A stretch of DNA of 44,537 bases from Bacillota bacterium (GTDB taxonomy: Bacteria > Bacillota > Clostridia > Acetivibrionales > DSM-1351): assembly GCA_023412275.1 (NCBI GenBank), contig JAEYNY010000072.1, forward strand, positions 1 to 44,537, given 5' to 3'. The translations under genes and the position numbers were made by a program. Each line of letters begins with the position of its first letter. Position 1 is the first letter of the stretch. The notes under the pieces were generated by a model. The model worked only from the letters and a program-made list of their open reading frames with translations. It searched no databases and had not been told where the DNA came from. Below are positions 1 through 8,563 of the stretch, one piece after another.

Positions 1-561
1 CTTTGACATCTTTTTTTCCAAATCCATTGCCTGCCAGGCTTCCTGAACTTTTCTTTTAACTGTAGAATCAGTGTTTCCGGTTATATTCTTAACCAGCTGC
101 TGAGTAATGGTACTTCCGCCGTAGTCTGCATTACCGAACTTAATAATATAACTTAGTGCAGCACCTACAAAACGCTTCTTGTCAACACCATCATGACTTT
201 TGAATCTTGAATCTTCTATTGCAATAAATGCATGTCTCATATTATCGGGTATTTCAGAATGTTCGGCAAGTATTCGGTTTTCGCCGCCCTTGACCTGTGC
301 AATCTCCTTGCCATCCTTGTCATATATGAAAGTTACTTTCGTCATTTCAAGCTGATCTGGTGTTATCGGAGATGCAGTCTTTATGTATCCGAGAACGGCC
401 CCACCTAATACACCACCAACAACACACCCTAAAGATATGAGGATAACAAACACTGTTTTTATAACTGCAAGGGTAAATTTAGAAGCTGGAGACGAAGGAG
501 TCTTTTTCTTCTTCTTTTTTTGCGTATCCGTCCCTGATGCAGCCTTTTCATTAGCTTTCAT
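1..561 (-). CDS. Penicillin-binding protein 1A-type transglycosylase, N-terminal part (runs off the window)
   Basis: The first 187 residues of a class A penicillin-binding protein, which polymerises and cross-links peptidoglycan at the outer face of the membrane. The N-terminus is a lysine-rich cytoplasmic tail, then one membrane anchor (about residues 29-60), then the start of a GT51 glycosyltransferase domain. The catalytic glutamate lies in the EDSRFKSHDGVD motif (E116), and the second GT51 motif GGSTITQQLVKN is at 148-159. The ATG at 561 is preceded by GAGGA at good distance. The reading frame stays open to base 1, so the transpeptidase domain lies outside. The gene follows the M23 peptidase on the same strand, giving two cell-wall genes side by side. 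The class A assignment is firm; the exact paralogue is not. Confidence 0.9.
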   Translation of the reverse strand, partial: MKANEKAASGTDTQKKKKKKTPSSPASKFTLAVIKTVFVILISLGCVVGGVLGGAVLGYIKTASPITPDQLEMTKVTFIYDKDGKEIAQVKGGENRILAEHSEIPDNMRHAFIAIEDSRFKSHDGVDKKRFVGAALSYIIKFGNADYGGSTITQQLVKNITGNTDSTVKRKVQEAWQAMDLEKKMSK

Positions 562-659
562 AATATCCTCCTTAAATTAATACGTTTTGCTCACAATATT
601 ATATCATAAAACGATTTTTAGTACATATTATTTAAATGTTAAGAAAATGCCCGAAACAA

Positions 660-711
660 AGGGACGAAACTATACTAATGGCTTGGCTTTCCCATGAATA
701 TAGACGTCCCT
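660..711 (-). terminator. Long interrupted hairpin between the M23 peptidase and PBP genes
   Basis: AGGGACG (660-666) pairs with CGTCCCT (705-711). Inside, CTATA (670-674) pairs with TATAG (699-703) and TGG (679-681) with CCA (692-694), with near-symmetric internal loops. Read on the minus strand the stem is followed by TTTGTTT, so it may end transcription of the M23 gene or form a structured leader for the PBP gene. I do not recognise a known riboswitch class. Confidence 0.5.
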
Positions 712-795
712 GGTTTAATAGGAATTTTCCTTTTATAAGGATAATGGTAAATTTTAAAGTAATAATTACAATATTTCCCGAATAGCCTTTGCGTG

Positions 796-1644
796 TTATT
801 GTGTTGAGTATCTAAATTCAACATATTTGACCGGATCTACTGCGGTATCGGCTATTCTTATTTCAAAATGCAGATGGGGCCCGGTACTTCTGCCCGTACT
901 GCCTACCAGTGCTATCTTTTGGCCTTTTTTGACAATTTGTCCGGCTTTGACAAGTAGTTTTGATGAGTGACCGTATATTGTTTTAAAACCGTTCCCGTGG
1001 TCAATTATAACATGTTTCCCGTAACCTCCGGAGAGCCCTGAATATATTACCGTTCCTGAAGCAGCTGCCATTATGGGGTCGCCAGTTTTTGCATCGATAT
1101 CTACACCCTTGTGAATAGTTCTGATGTGTGTAATTGGATGGTTTCTCATTCCGAATGGGGAAGTAATTTTACCCTTTGCCGGAATAAAAGTAGGCAGTGC
1201 ATCAACAAATTCTTCCAACTTATTGTTTGATTTTTCAAGTTCTATGGTCAGGGCGCTATTGCTGTTAAAAGCTACATTTATATTTTTTACAAGGTTATTG
1301 AGCTTTATTATATCTTCTATTGTATTATTTGCACTTTTAACGGATGTACCTCTACTGGACTTTTTTACGTAGCTGCCTGATATTTTAGTATATGTTTTTG
1401 CAAATTCATCAAGTCTGGTTTTAAAGTTTGTCTGGTCAGATTGGAGAATTCTAATCAATTCCATGTTCGCTTCTTGTGCTTTATTTTGTTCTGTCAGTGT
1501 TTTGGACATATTCCTGACCTGCTCGCCCAAAACATTGTTGGTTTTCTCCAAACGGGCAGATTTGGCATTAAGTAAGTAAATTACAGGCAATAAAAGAAGT
1601 AGTATAATTACCAAACACCATGAGGGTTTAAAAAATTTTCTCAT
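796..1644 (-). CDS. Membrane-anchored M23 family metallopeptidase
   Basis: A zinc endopeptidase of the lysostaphin/LytM family that cuts peptidoglycan cross-bridges outside the membrane. Numbered from an upstream in-frame ATG at 1656, a hydrophobic anchor covers residues 12-30, a polar coiled-coil-like stretch covers 32-150, and the M23 domain follows. Zinc ligands are visible as H182 and D186 (HKGVDID) and the HLH pair at 261-263, with H230 in IYGH. I prefer the ATG at 1644 because GGTGG lies at good distance before it and nothing useful precedes 1656. The architecture resembles SpoIIQ or septal M23 regulators, but sequence alone does not separate a sporulation from a vegetative role. A PBP gene lies downstream on the same strand. 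Confidence 0.88.
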   Translation of the reverse strand: MRKFFKPSWCLVIILLLLLPVIYLLNAKSARLEKTNNVLGEQVRNMSKTLTEQNKAQEANMELIRILQSDQTNFKTRLDEFAKTYTKISGSYVKKSSRGTSVKSANNTIEDIIKLNNLVKNINVAFNSNSALTIELEKSNNKLEEFVDALPTFIPAKGKITSPFGMRNHPITHIRTIHKGVDIDAKTGDPIMAAASGTVIYSGLSGGYGKHVIIDHGNGFKTIYGHSSKLLVKAGQIVKKGQKIALVGSTGRSTGPHLHFEIRIADTAVDPVKYVEFRYSTQ

Positions 1645-1873
1645 TTGAACCACCATTCTACAAATATATATACTAGGATTATTTCCAAATTTGTTATGAA
1701 AATAACCTCTCGCTATTACTTATATAAGGTGAAAATACGCTTTCTATTATATTTATCCCTAAGTCAAGAAAAAAATGACGAAAAAGGTAGTTGAATTAAA
1801 GGATTTTATTACTAAAATGTAGAACTATTTTATATTCGGCTATTTTGCATTGAAACGTAGGAGGTTGTCATAT

Positions 1874-4186
1874 ATGAAAAATATTAAAAGTACAATTATC
1901 GGAGCATTTTGCATTGTTATTGCAATCTCGTTAATTTCATCTGCAATATCTTTTTTCGGATATAGAAAAGTAATTGATTCTGTTAATAATATAGAAGTTA
2001 ATAAGTCAAATCAGGATTCAGTACAGGAACTCAACAGGTTGTCTGCTCAAAGACAGCAGGTTTTAACGGATATTGTTAATTCATTTAATGATAACAGTCA
2101 AACTTTTGCAGACTTAGGAAACAAAATGGATGCAGAGTTAAACACTTTGAAGGGAGCTAAAATAAGCTCTGAAGACAAAAAGACTGTTGAGAAACTGGAT
2201 AGCATTAACAAAGAATATATAAGTTTATATAATGATAAAATCAGTCCTAATATCAAAACTTTCGAAAACAAAGGTATTGAGGCTTTCTTAAAGGGCGTTC
2301 AGGATAATTTTAATGAAATGCAAAACATTGTAAACGAGCTCAAAAACACAACGGCAAAGCCCATTGAGGACAGATCAGCAAGGCTTATGGATGATATTAC
2401 CGAGTTGAACAGAATAATCGGGTTGGTTGATTCGGATTCCGGATATATTGATAATCAGTTTACGGAGATAAAAAAACTTTTGGCTGATATTCTAACGTAT
2501 TTCAACACCGCAGGAAGTGATGTCTCAGCCCTTCAGGATAGTGATTTTAATACAAAAATAGAAGACCTTGAACAAAGAATTTCAGCAACAGCTTCCGCTA
2601 GTCAGAATATCTTGGAAAACGCAAGGTCTACCCAAGGTTTTGACAGGGTTTGGAACATGAAAAAAGTTTCAGGTGACTTACATATATATAATGATATTTT
2701 GGACATAGCGGTCTTGATTAACCGAAACAATGCAATCTTGTTGTATTCAGCATCTGAAGGTGATAATTTATCCTCTGAGTTTAAAAAGAATAAGACGGAC
2801 ATTGAATTAAAGTTGTCAGACCTATTGAAAAATGGCCTTGATTCAGAAAAAATTAAAAGGCTTAATTCCTTGAACAATTCCATAGACGGTACAGCACAAG
2901 AGATATACAAGAGAGCTGCTGTTATTGACAAAGGCTTGATTGCTGACGGATATAAAAGTATGTCGGAACTTAATAAATCTTTTATTGATAGTTCAGATAA
3001 GCTCAGGGTTTCTTTTAATACTTATTTCTCTGATGATATAAAGGCTTCTGAGAAAATTAAGCATGCCATATTATGGATTGTAATTATTATTACTCTGATT
3101 TCCATTATTATCGGGATGTTACTTGCATTGCTTTTGTCCAACAGAATTGTTAAGCCTATTCAATATCTTTCAAATATTCTTTCAAAGGTTGAAAAGGGTG
3201 ACTTGACAGTCAGGGCTGAAATTGCTGCTTCCAATGATATAGGTACATTGGGTAAGCAGGTCAACAATGTAATTGACGGACAACAGAAAATGGTTGAACA
3301 ATTTAAGGGTACAGGTAGTGAAATAAGCACTTTAAAGCAGAGAGTTAAGTCTCTCGTTGATCAAAACAGGACAACCATGGAGAAAATTTCTGCAACAAAG
3401 GCTGCTGACAGGGAAGGGTTTGTACTGGATACCGAAAGTATAATTTCCGGTGTAAAAACCGTAACTGAACAGACACAAAAGGCGGTAGGAGATAGTGTAA
3501 GAGCAGTGGAGACAGCTAAATTGAAGGAAAAGACGGTTGAAGAGGCAGAAATGTTTATAAGTTCTGTTAATGAAACTGTTCGGTCCATTGCAACATCCAT
3601 TGAAAATCTTGAATCCTCATCGGGAAGAATTGGAGAGATTACCAATACCATTACTCAAATTGCTTCTCAGACAAACCTGTTGGCGTTGAATGCTGCAATT
3701 GAAGCCAATAGGGCAGGAGAGCAGGGAAAGGGTTTTGCGGTTGTTGCGGATGAGATAAGAAAACTTTCTAACCTAAGTAACAATTCAGCAGCTGAAATAA
3801 AGGAGCAGATAAAAGAAATACAATCAAGTATTAACACCGCTGTTAACAAAATGAACTCAGGTTTGTTGGGGGTTGAAGACGGGGCCGCCAGAATAAATGA
3901 AGTCAAAAAAGGGATTGGAGAAATAATCCAATCTATTAGTAATGTTTCAGATACTGTTAAGGCATCTGCTGACAAAGCATATACACATTATCAGACAGCC
4001 AGAGAGTTTGTCGATGCTGTAGACAAAATTGCATGTGGAGTTTCGGACAATTCCACGGAATATAAAGATTTTGACTCCATTATTCAGATACAAGCAAAAA
4101 CTCTTAGTGATCTGGATGAGATCTCAATGTTGCTACAAGATGCATCTTCTGACCTTTTCAAGATTTCTGACAGTGTTAAAGTATAG
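1874..4186 (+). CDS. Methyl-accepting chemotaxis protein
   Basis: A transmembrane chemoreceptor that passes ligand signals to CheA/CheW. From the chosen start it has TM1 at about residues 7-29, a large extracytoplasmic helical sensor region (about 30-395), TM2 at about 398-422, a HAMP domain (about 423-475) and the cytoplasmic signalling coiled coil. The conserved hairpin tip, reading NLLALNAAIEANRAGE then KGFAVVADEIRKLS, is at about 601-632. The tip has NRAGE where most receptors have ARAGE. The start at 1874 is chosen over an in-frame ATG at 1850 because GGAGG at 1859-1864 fits only the later codon. It stands alone between divergent and convergent neighbours and is followed by a terminator. 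The sensed ligand cannot be read from the sequence. Confidence 0.93.
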   Translation: MKNIKSTIIGAFCIVIAISLISSAISFFGYRKVIDSVNNIEVNKSNQDSVQELNRLSAQRQQVLTDIVNSFNDNSQTFADLGNKMDAELNTLKGAKISSEDKKTVEKLDSINKEYISLYNDKISPNIKTFENKGIEAFLKGVQDNFNEMQNIVNELKNTTAKPIEDRSARLMDDITELNRIIGLVDSDSGYIDNQFTEIKKLLADILTYFNTAGSDVSALQDSDFNTKIEDLEQRISATASASQNILENARSTQGFDRVWNMKKVSGDLHIYNDILDIAVLINRNNAILLYSASEGDNLSSEFKKNKTDIELKLSDLLKNGLDSEKIKRLNSLNNSIDGTAQEIYKRAAVIDKGLIADGYKSMSELNKSFIDSSDKLRVSFNTYFSDDIKASEKIKHAILWIVIIITLISIIIGMLLALLLSNRIVKPIQYLSNILSKVEKGDLTVRAEIAASNDIGTLGKQVNNVIDGQQKMVEQFKGTGSEISTLKQRVKSLVDQNRTTMEKISATKAADREGFVLDTESIISGVKTVTEQTQKAVGDSVRAVETAKLKEKTVEEAEMFISSVNETVRSIATSIENLESSSGRIGEITNTITQIASQTNLLALNAAIEANRAGEQGKGFAVVADEIRKLSNLSNNSAAEIKEQIKEIQSSINTAVNKMNSGLLGVEDGAARINEVKKGIGEIIQSISNVSDTVKASADKAYTHYQTAREFVDAVDKIACGVSDNSTEYKDFDSIIQIQAKTLSDLDEISMLLQDASSDLFKISDSVKV

Positions 4187-4271
4187 GAAATGTATGGAAA
4201 ATAAAGGTATAAACAGTATATAATATGGAATAATTTATATAACGGCATACTGATTCAATAATAATCTTATC

Positions 4272-4300
4272 TTTCCCTTGTGAGAGGGATTTTTTTTTTA
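4272..4300 (+). terminator. Rho-independent terminator of the chemoreceptor gene
   Basis: Stem TCCCT (4274-4278) / AGGGA (4285-4289) with a six-base loop, followed by about ten T residues. Confidence 0.8.
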
Positions 4301-4301
4301 T

Positions 4302-4332
4302 TAGGAGCGGCCTTTAAAAAAAGCCGCTCCTA
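4302..4332. repeat. Perfect 10-bp inverted repeat between convergent genes
   Basis: TAGGAGCGGC (4302-4311) pairs exactly with GCCGCTCCTA (4323-4332) around an 11-base loop. It lies at the 3' end of the minus-strand membrane protein gene and probably ends or protects that transcript, although no T run follows on the minus strand. Confidence 0.6.
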
Positions 4333-4365
4333 AACGTCAGTTTTGCAGGTATTCCTCTATGGTAT

Positions 4366-4725
4366 CTACATACCACGTCCTGGAATAATTGCATCGACTA
4401 CACCATATACCAGTGCAGCAATAACAGCAGCGAGGAGTGAGATGTTATATCCCGGTACTATAAACTTAATAACATAGATGATAACGGCTGCCAATATAAA
4501 GCCGGAAATTCCACGGCCAAAAGGAGTTGCATTTACACCTGTTATCTTGTTTACTGCCCAGTCCAGTACTGCCAATACTACTGCTGCAAGCAATAATGAA
4601 AACCATGATGAAATCGAAAAACCTGGTGTTAAAAATGCTGTGATTGCAAGAATGACAGCTCCTATTACTACACGTAATATGACGTGTCCTAGGCCAAAAC
4701 CTTGTCTGTTTTCTACTTTATCCAT
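4366..4725 (-). CDS. Phage holin family / YvlD-like four-helix membrane protein
   Basis: A small hydrophobic protein of about 119 residues with four evenly spaced membrane helices and a glycine-rich C-terminal tail ending in PGRGM. This pattern matches the family named after phage holin 4_2 (PF04020), which includes YvlD of Bacillus subtilis. Chromosomal members are not thought to be lysis holins and their role is poorly known; an envelope-stress link is suggested for YvlD. The ATG at 4725 is preferred over one at 4743 because AGGA lies nine bases before it. No phage genes are next to it, which argues against a lysis cassette. Confidence 0.75.
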   Translation of the reverse strand: MDKVENRQGFGLGHVILRVVIGAVILAITAFLTPGFSISSWFSLLLAAVVLAVLDWAVNKITGVNATPFGRGISGFILAAVIIYVIKFIVPGYNISLLAAVIAALVYGVVDAIIPGRGM

Positions 4726-4817
4726 GGTATATTGTCCTTTCATGTTAAAAGATATTACTTGCTATAATAGTGTTACACGTTTATTCGGTACATATTCAGT
4801 AAAATATTGGTCTTAAA

Positions 4818-5264
4818 TTATTGCTGACTTTGATTGCTTTGGGATTGTTGTCCCTGCGGTTGCTGCTGTTGCTGCTGTTTTCCCATAGAACCTATGCCTG
4901 AGATTATCTGCGGCATTTTGTCCATAAGTTGGCTTGTAGCCGTAGGGCCAACCTGAAGCATTGAAACGTTGTCCTTGTCTACGATTATAACTGCATCTGT
5001 ACAAAGTTTTGCTCCAAGACCTAAAGCGCCTCCTGCCATGTTATTGGCCATACCGGAGGTAGTGCCACCTGCTTGTTCTTTTGTACTGGTGCCATGGTTT
5101 TTACTAGCCGTATTACCTGTCCCATAGCCAAGTGTCACTGAGACTACAGGAATAAAGGTTTTATCCCCATGTGTAACCGGCTTTCCTATTAAACCTTCAT
5201 TCTGAGTAAAGTCTTCAAGGTTTGAAAATAATGTGGTTACATTCTGATTCATGTTTGTATCCAT
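4818..5264 (-). CDS. ytfJ: GerW/YtfJ family sporulation protein
   Basis: A 148-residue protein of the Spore_YtfJ family (GerW in B. subtilis), linked to spore assembly and germination. The conserved core is seen in GLIGKPVTHGDKTFIPVVSV and later in GLGAKLCTDAVIIVDKDNV, separated by a glycine-rich insert. The C-terminus is a low-complexity glutamine/serine tail (about residues 129-148). GGAGGG seven bases before the ATG at 5264 fixes the start. It overlaps the end of the DUF2953 gene by 16 bases, the same pairing as ytfI-ytfJ in Bacillus, which supports both calls. It is evidence that the host sporulates. Confidence 0.87.
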   Translation of the reverse strand: MDTNMNQNVTTLFSNLEDFTQNEGLIGKPVTHGDKTFIPVVSVTLGYGTGNTASKNHGTSTKEQAGGTTSGMANNMAGGALGLGAKLCTDAVIIVDKDNVSMLQVGPTATSQLMDKMPQIISGIGSMGKQQQQQQPQGQQSQSNQSQQ

Positions 5265-5791
5265 TGTAATTCCCTCCTGTAAAGTCTTCGTATTTTTAAT
5301 ATTTTCATAATAGCCGGACCCATGTATATATTGGCCGAAGCATTTAGATACACGTAATCTTTATCTGCAAGAAAGTCCGGTTCGTTTTCAAAAGTACTTA
5401 TATTGATTAATTGCGAAACCATATTTACAGCTCCGCAAGTAATACCTGTATCAAAGGGATTACTAAAACCGTAATGTGTACTGATCTGTATATTTTCTGG
5501 TTCTATAGCTCTCATATATTCAATACTATGGCCTTTACCGGATTTTTTCGCTAATTTCCTTTTTAACAAATGCTTTCTAAAAACATGGATATTTAAAATC
5601 GGATTGCCATCTTCCAGTGTAACCCGAGCCATTATGAACGGATGAAGCCATAATGCAGTTGCTTGTAAAATTGAATTATCCGTATCCAATACGAAATCAG
5701 TCTTTAACGGTATAACAAACAGTAATATAATTAAAATTGCTAATATTGCGATAATTAATGAAACTATTAGAGAAACTATAATTAATACCAA
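5249..5791 (-). CDS. DUF2953 domain-containing membrane protein
   Basis: A 180-residue protein with one strong N-terminal membrane helix (about residues 2-28) and a soluble domain of DUF2953 type with the typical FSNPFDTGITCGAVN stretch. The function is unknown, but it is repeatedly found directly upstream of ytfJ and is probably expressed with it in the forespore or mother cell. The start is a TTG at 5791 with GGAGG about nine bases upstream; no better ATG lies in frame before the helix. Confidence 0.8.
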   Translation of the reverse strand: MVLIIVSLIVSLIIAILAILIILLFVIPLKTDFVLDTDNSILQATALWLHPFIMARVTLEDGNPILNIHVFRKHLLKRKLAKKSGKGHSIEYMRAIEPENIQISTHYGFSNPFDTGITCGAVNMVSQLINISTFENEPDFLADKDYVYLNASANIYMGPAIMKILKIRRLYRRELQWIQT

Positions 5792-5875
5792 TTAAATTGA
5801 CCTCCATATAAAGTTTGATTACAATTTTATAGATTTGCCTTGATAAAAAGTTTTATTCTATCAATATTTACATAA

Positions 5876-5922
5876 AAAAACTACAAAATGCTAAATATAT
5901 AGAAAAGCACTCCGTAGTTTTT
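5876..5922 (+). terminator. mug: Hairpin with T tract just before the mug ribosome-binding site
   Basis: AAAAACTAC (5876-5884) pairs with GTAGTTTTT (5914-5922), and TGCT/AGCA pair inside. The T run ends 18 bases before the mug ATG, so it would act as a leader attenuator for mug unless a promoter lies within it. It is read in the plus direction; it is also nearly symmetric and could stop incoming transcription from either side. Confidence 0.5.
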
Positions 5923-5940
5923 ACCTTCTGGAGGAATACT

Positions 5941-6495
5941 ATGGATAATTTTTATATTGAAAAGCCGCTGCCTGACATCATCTCGCCGGGACTTAAAGTT
6001 GTTTTTATAGGTTATAATCCGGGCTTGCTTTCTGCCAGAAACAGGCACCATTATTCACATAAAAGCAACAGGTTCTGGAGATTTTTGCATGAATCAGGTC
6101 TGACACCTGTCAGATTCGAGCCTGAGGATGACAGGAAAATACTTGAACTTGGATATGGCTCCACAAATATTGTTGACAGGCAGACAAAAGCTGCCAATGA
6201 AATTGGTACTGATGAAGTTGTTGAAGGTTCGGCAAACCTTTATAGGCTTTTGGATACTTTAAAACCTCGAATTGCCTGCTACGTGGGTATTGGAGTGTAC
6301 CGTGCTTATGCTTCCAGCATTTTGAAGGTACCTGCATCCGGAATTAGTGTTAAGCCCGGCCTTCAATCCGCAAGTATACTGGAGGATATCTTAGATTTTG
6401 TTTGCTATAGTACAAGTGGGCTGAATACAGTTCCTTTTGCTGAACAATGCAAGTGCTTTACTGATTTGAAAAAACTTTTGGATTCTATTGGGTAA
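5941..6495 (+). CDS. mug: G/U mismatch-specific uracil-DNA glycosylase
   Basis: A base-excision repair enzyme that removes uracil or thymine from mismatches with guanine and processes ethenocytosine. The family's active-site motif GYNPG is at residues 24-28, followed by the RNRHHYSHKSNRFWRFLHESGL region that intercalates the DNA, and then GYGSTNIVDR. Its 184 residues are close to the normal family size. GGAGG six bases before the ATG at 5941 supports the start. A small helical gene follows after 13 bases and is probably co-transcribed. Confidence 0.87.
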   Translation: MDNFYIEKPLPDIISPGLKVVFIGYNPGLLSARNRHHYSHKSNRFWRFLHESGLTPVRFEPEDDRKILELGYGSTNIVDRQTKAANEIGTDEVVEGSANLYRLLDTLKPRIACYVGIGVYRAYASSILKVPASGISVKPGLQSASILEDILDFVCYSTSGLNTVPFAEQCKCFTDLKKLLDSIG

Positions 6496-6508
6496 CGGAG
6501 GAGATTTT

Positions 6509-6715
6509 ATGAATGAAAATGAAATTGAACTTACCACGTATGACAGACTGTTGAGAGCATGGGAAAATTCCATGGAGTTGGTAAGGGACTACGAAATGTA
6601 CTCAAAAAGGATTGAAGATGAAAAGATTAAGCAGGTGTTCAAGGATTTTGCGCAAGACGAAGGAATGCATGCCAGTAAGCTTCGTAATATCCTGTTGGAT
6701 TACAAAAGACAGTAA
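6509..6715 (+). CDS. Small ferritin-like/rubrerythrin-type helical protein
   Basis: A 68-residue, highly charged, all-helical protein. GGAGGAG before the ATG at 6509 sets the start. The spaced E-x-Y and EGMHASKLRN pattern looks like half of a ferritin-like or rubrerythrin helical bundle, in which glutamate and histidine bind iron. At this size it would have to dimerise to form a four-helix bundle. The family call is tentative. It follows mug closely. Confidence 0.5.
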   Translation: MNENEIELTTYDRLLRAWENSMELVRDYEMYSKRIEDEKIKQVFKDFAQDEGMHASKLRNILLDYKRQ

Positions 6716-6760
6716 CAATGAGTTCATTCACAATTGCAAGATAGACAAAATTATCTGAAA

Positions 6761-6810
6761 CTTTGGCGTGGTTAATGGATACTAATATTTGCCATGCCAA
6801 AGATTTTGTT
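6761..6810 (+). terminator. Terminator-like hairpin after the small helical gene
   Basis: CTTTGGCGTGG (6761-6771) pairs with CCATGCCAAAG (6792-6802) with one G-T pair and a 20-base loop, followed by a T-rich stretch. Confidence 0.55.
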
Positions 6811-6895
6811 TCGTTTGTGGGTTTTACCCATGTTTATCAATCCGGCTAAATATGGTATTATATTGGTTATAAATTAAGGAAACGGTGGTTGACCA

Positions 6896-8278
6896 ATGAA
6901 ACAGCCTTCTCAAAAGATATTATCACAGAATAAAACATTTAAAATTGATATAACAGGTTTAACTCATGAAGGACAGGGTGTAGGTAAAATTGAGGGATTT
7001 GTGGTTTTTGTTGACGGGGTTCTTCCGGGAGAAAATGTTGACATTAAAATAGTTAAACAAACCAAGAGCTATGCAGTGGGAAAGCTTGTTAAAATAAACA
7101 AGTCTTCAGAGGACAGAGTAAAACCATTTTGTCCTGTCTATGACAAATGTGGAGGTTGTGCGGTTCAGCATATGTCTTATCAGGCACAACTGGATTTTAA
7201 AAAGGATACTGTACTGCAAAATATCAGAAGAATTGGCGGTATTCAGAATGTTACTGTAAATGACACAATTGGAATGGAAAATCCATATAAGTACAGGAAC
7301 AAGGTTCAATACCCGGTTGGTTCGGATAATGGTGAAATCAGCATAGGGTTCTATGAGACAAGGACTCACAATATTATTGACAGCAACTTGTGCGAGATAC
7401 AACCTGATGAGAGCAATAAAATAAGAGATGTTGTAAGAAATTTTTGCAAGGCTGCGGGTATAGCGATTTATGATGAGAAAACCGGCAGGGGCCTTCTTCG
7501 CCACGTAATGGTTAGAAAGGGCTTTAAAACCGGTGAAATTATGGTAGTGCTGGTTATTAACGGTGACAAACTGGTTAAATCGGATGAACTGGTTAAAAAG
7601 CTGATTGAAGAATTTCCTGATATTAAGAGTATTATTTTAAATGTAAATACCAGAAACACCAATATTATTCTTGGGGATAAAAATATTTGTATTTACGGGC
7701 AGAAGTACATAACTGACTATATTGGAAATTTCAGATTTGAGATCTCTCCTTTGTCATTCTTTCAGGTTAATCCAATTCAGACGGAAGTGTTGTATGAAAA
7801 GGCTCTTGAATATGCAGGCCTTTCCGGCAATGAAACGGTTTTTGACCTGTATTGCGGTATAGGAACTATTTCGCTTTTTCTATCAACGAAGGCAAAGCGT
7901 GTTGTAGGTGTAGAGGTTGTTGCTGACGCTATCAGTGATGCTAAAAGAAATGCTGAACTAAATGGTGTCTCAAATGTGGAATTCTTGGTGGGAGAGGCAG
8001 AGAAGGTTATACCTGAGCTGTACCAACAGGGTGTAAAAGCGGATGTGGTAGTTGTAGACCCACCAAGAAAAGGCTGTGACCAGTTGCTGCTTAATACTTT
8101 GGTGGAAATGCAGCCACAGCGGATTGTTTACGTAAGCTGTAACCCGTCCACGCTGGCAAGGGACCTGAAGTACCTGACAGAGCATGGGTTTGAGGTGAAG
8201 GAAGTGCAGCCGGTGGATATGTTTCCGTGGACGGGGCATGTTGAGGCGGTTGTGCTGATAGAGGCATTGAACGCTTAG
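6896..8278 (+). CDS. rlmD: 23S rRNA (uracil-5-)-methyltransferase, RlmD family
   Basis: A SAM-dependent enzyme that methylates C5 of a uracil in 23S rRNA. The order is an N-terminal TRAM RNA-binding domain (about residues 12-70), an iron-sulfur cysteine cluster (C79, C85, C88, probably with the cysteine of NLCEIQP), an RNA-binding middle part, and the Rossmann methyltransferase domain with DLYCGIGT near 316 and DPPRKGCDQ. The catalytic nucleophile is C415 in VSCNPSTLARDL. The 460-residue length is normal. GGTGG seven bases before the ATG at 6896 supports the start. In Firmicutes one such enzyme can modify both U747 and U1939, so RlmCD is an alternative name. Confidence 0.92.
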   Translation: MKQPSQKILSQNKTFKIDITGLTHEGQGVGKIEGFVVFVDGVLPGENVDIKIVKQTKSYAVGKLVKINKSSEDRVKPFCPVYDKCGGCAVQHMSYQAQLDFKKDTVLQNIRRIGGIQNVTVNDTIGMENPYKYRNKVQYPVGSDNGEISIGFYETRTHNIIDSNLCEIQPDESNKIRDVVRNFCKAAGIAIYDEKTGRGLLRHVMVRKGFKTGEIMVVLVINGDKLVKSDELVKKLIEEFPDIKSIILNVNTRNTNIILGDKNICIYGQKYITDYIGNFRFEISPLSFFQVNPIQTEVLYEKALEYAGLSGNETVFDLYCGIGTISLFLSTKAKRVVGVEVVADAISDAKRNAELNGVSNVEFLVGEAEKVIPELYQQGVKADVVVVDPPRKGCDQLLLNTLVEMQPQRIVYVSCNPSTLARDLKYLTEHGFEVKEVQPVDMFPWTGHVEAVVLIEALNA

Positions 8279-8320
8279 TGAAGACGAGGCTACGAAGTCT
8301 GAACTTAGCGAGAAAGCCCG

Positions 8321-8345
8321 CATTACGGAGCGTAGCGGAGTAATG
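8321..8345. repeat. Short palindromic element after rlmD
   Basis: CATTAC (8321-8326) pairs with GTAATG (8340-8345) around a GC-richer core with GGAG and CGGAG. It sits in a GC-richer patch between the rlmD stop and its terminator and looks like a REP-type element. Only one copy was seen in this window. Confidence 0.35.
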
Positions 8346-8379
8346 TGTTCCTAAAAAAGCAAATATATATCAAAGGTTT

Positions 8380-8401
8380 GGGGCGATATGCCCCTTTTTT
8401 G
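8380..8401 (+). terminator. Rho-independent terminator after rlmD
   Basis: GGGGC (8380-8384) pairs with GCCCC (8390-8394) around a five-base loop, followed by six T residues. Confidence 0.85.
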
Positions 8402-8563
8402 TTGTGTGTTTTATGTTTGAGTGGACTTAAGAAAGTAACAGAAAAATAGACAGGGGGGTAGTAAAAAAGCGCAAATATCGAACAATTATGAAAATTAAGA
8501 AGGATTTTTGTGAATTCCCATGGAATATTATGGATATATTAGATATAAAATCGGAGGGAAACT

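Noticed and set aside
4029..4223. Short plus-strand frame across the chemoreceptor stop
   Set aside because: It overlaps the real gene in another frame and ends at random in the intergenic region.
4366..4725. Phage lysis holin
   Set aside because: The family name is misleading: no endolysin or phage gene is adjacent, and the neighbours are core genes.
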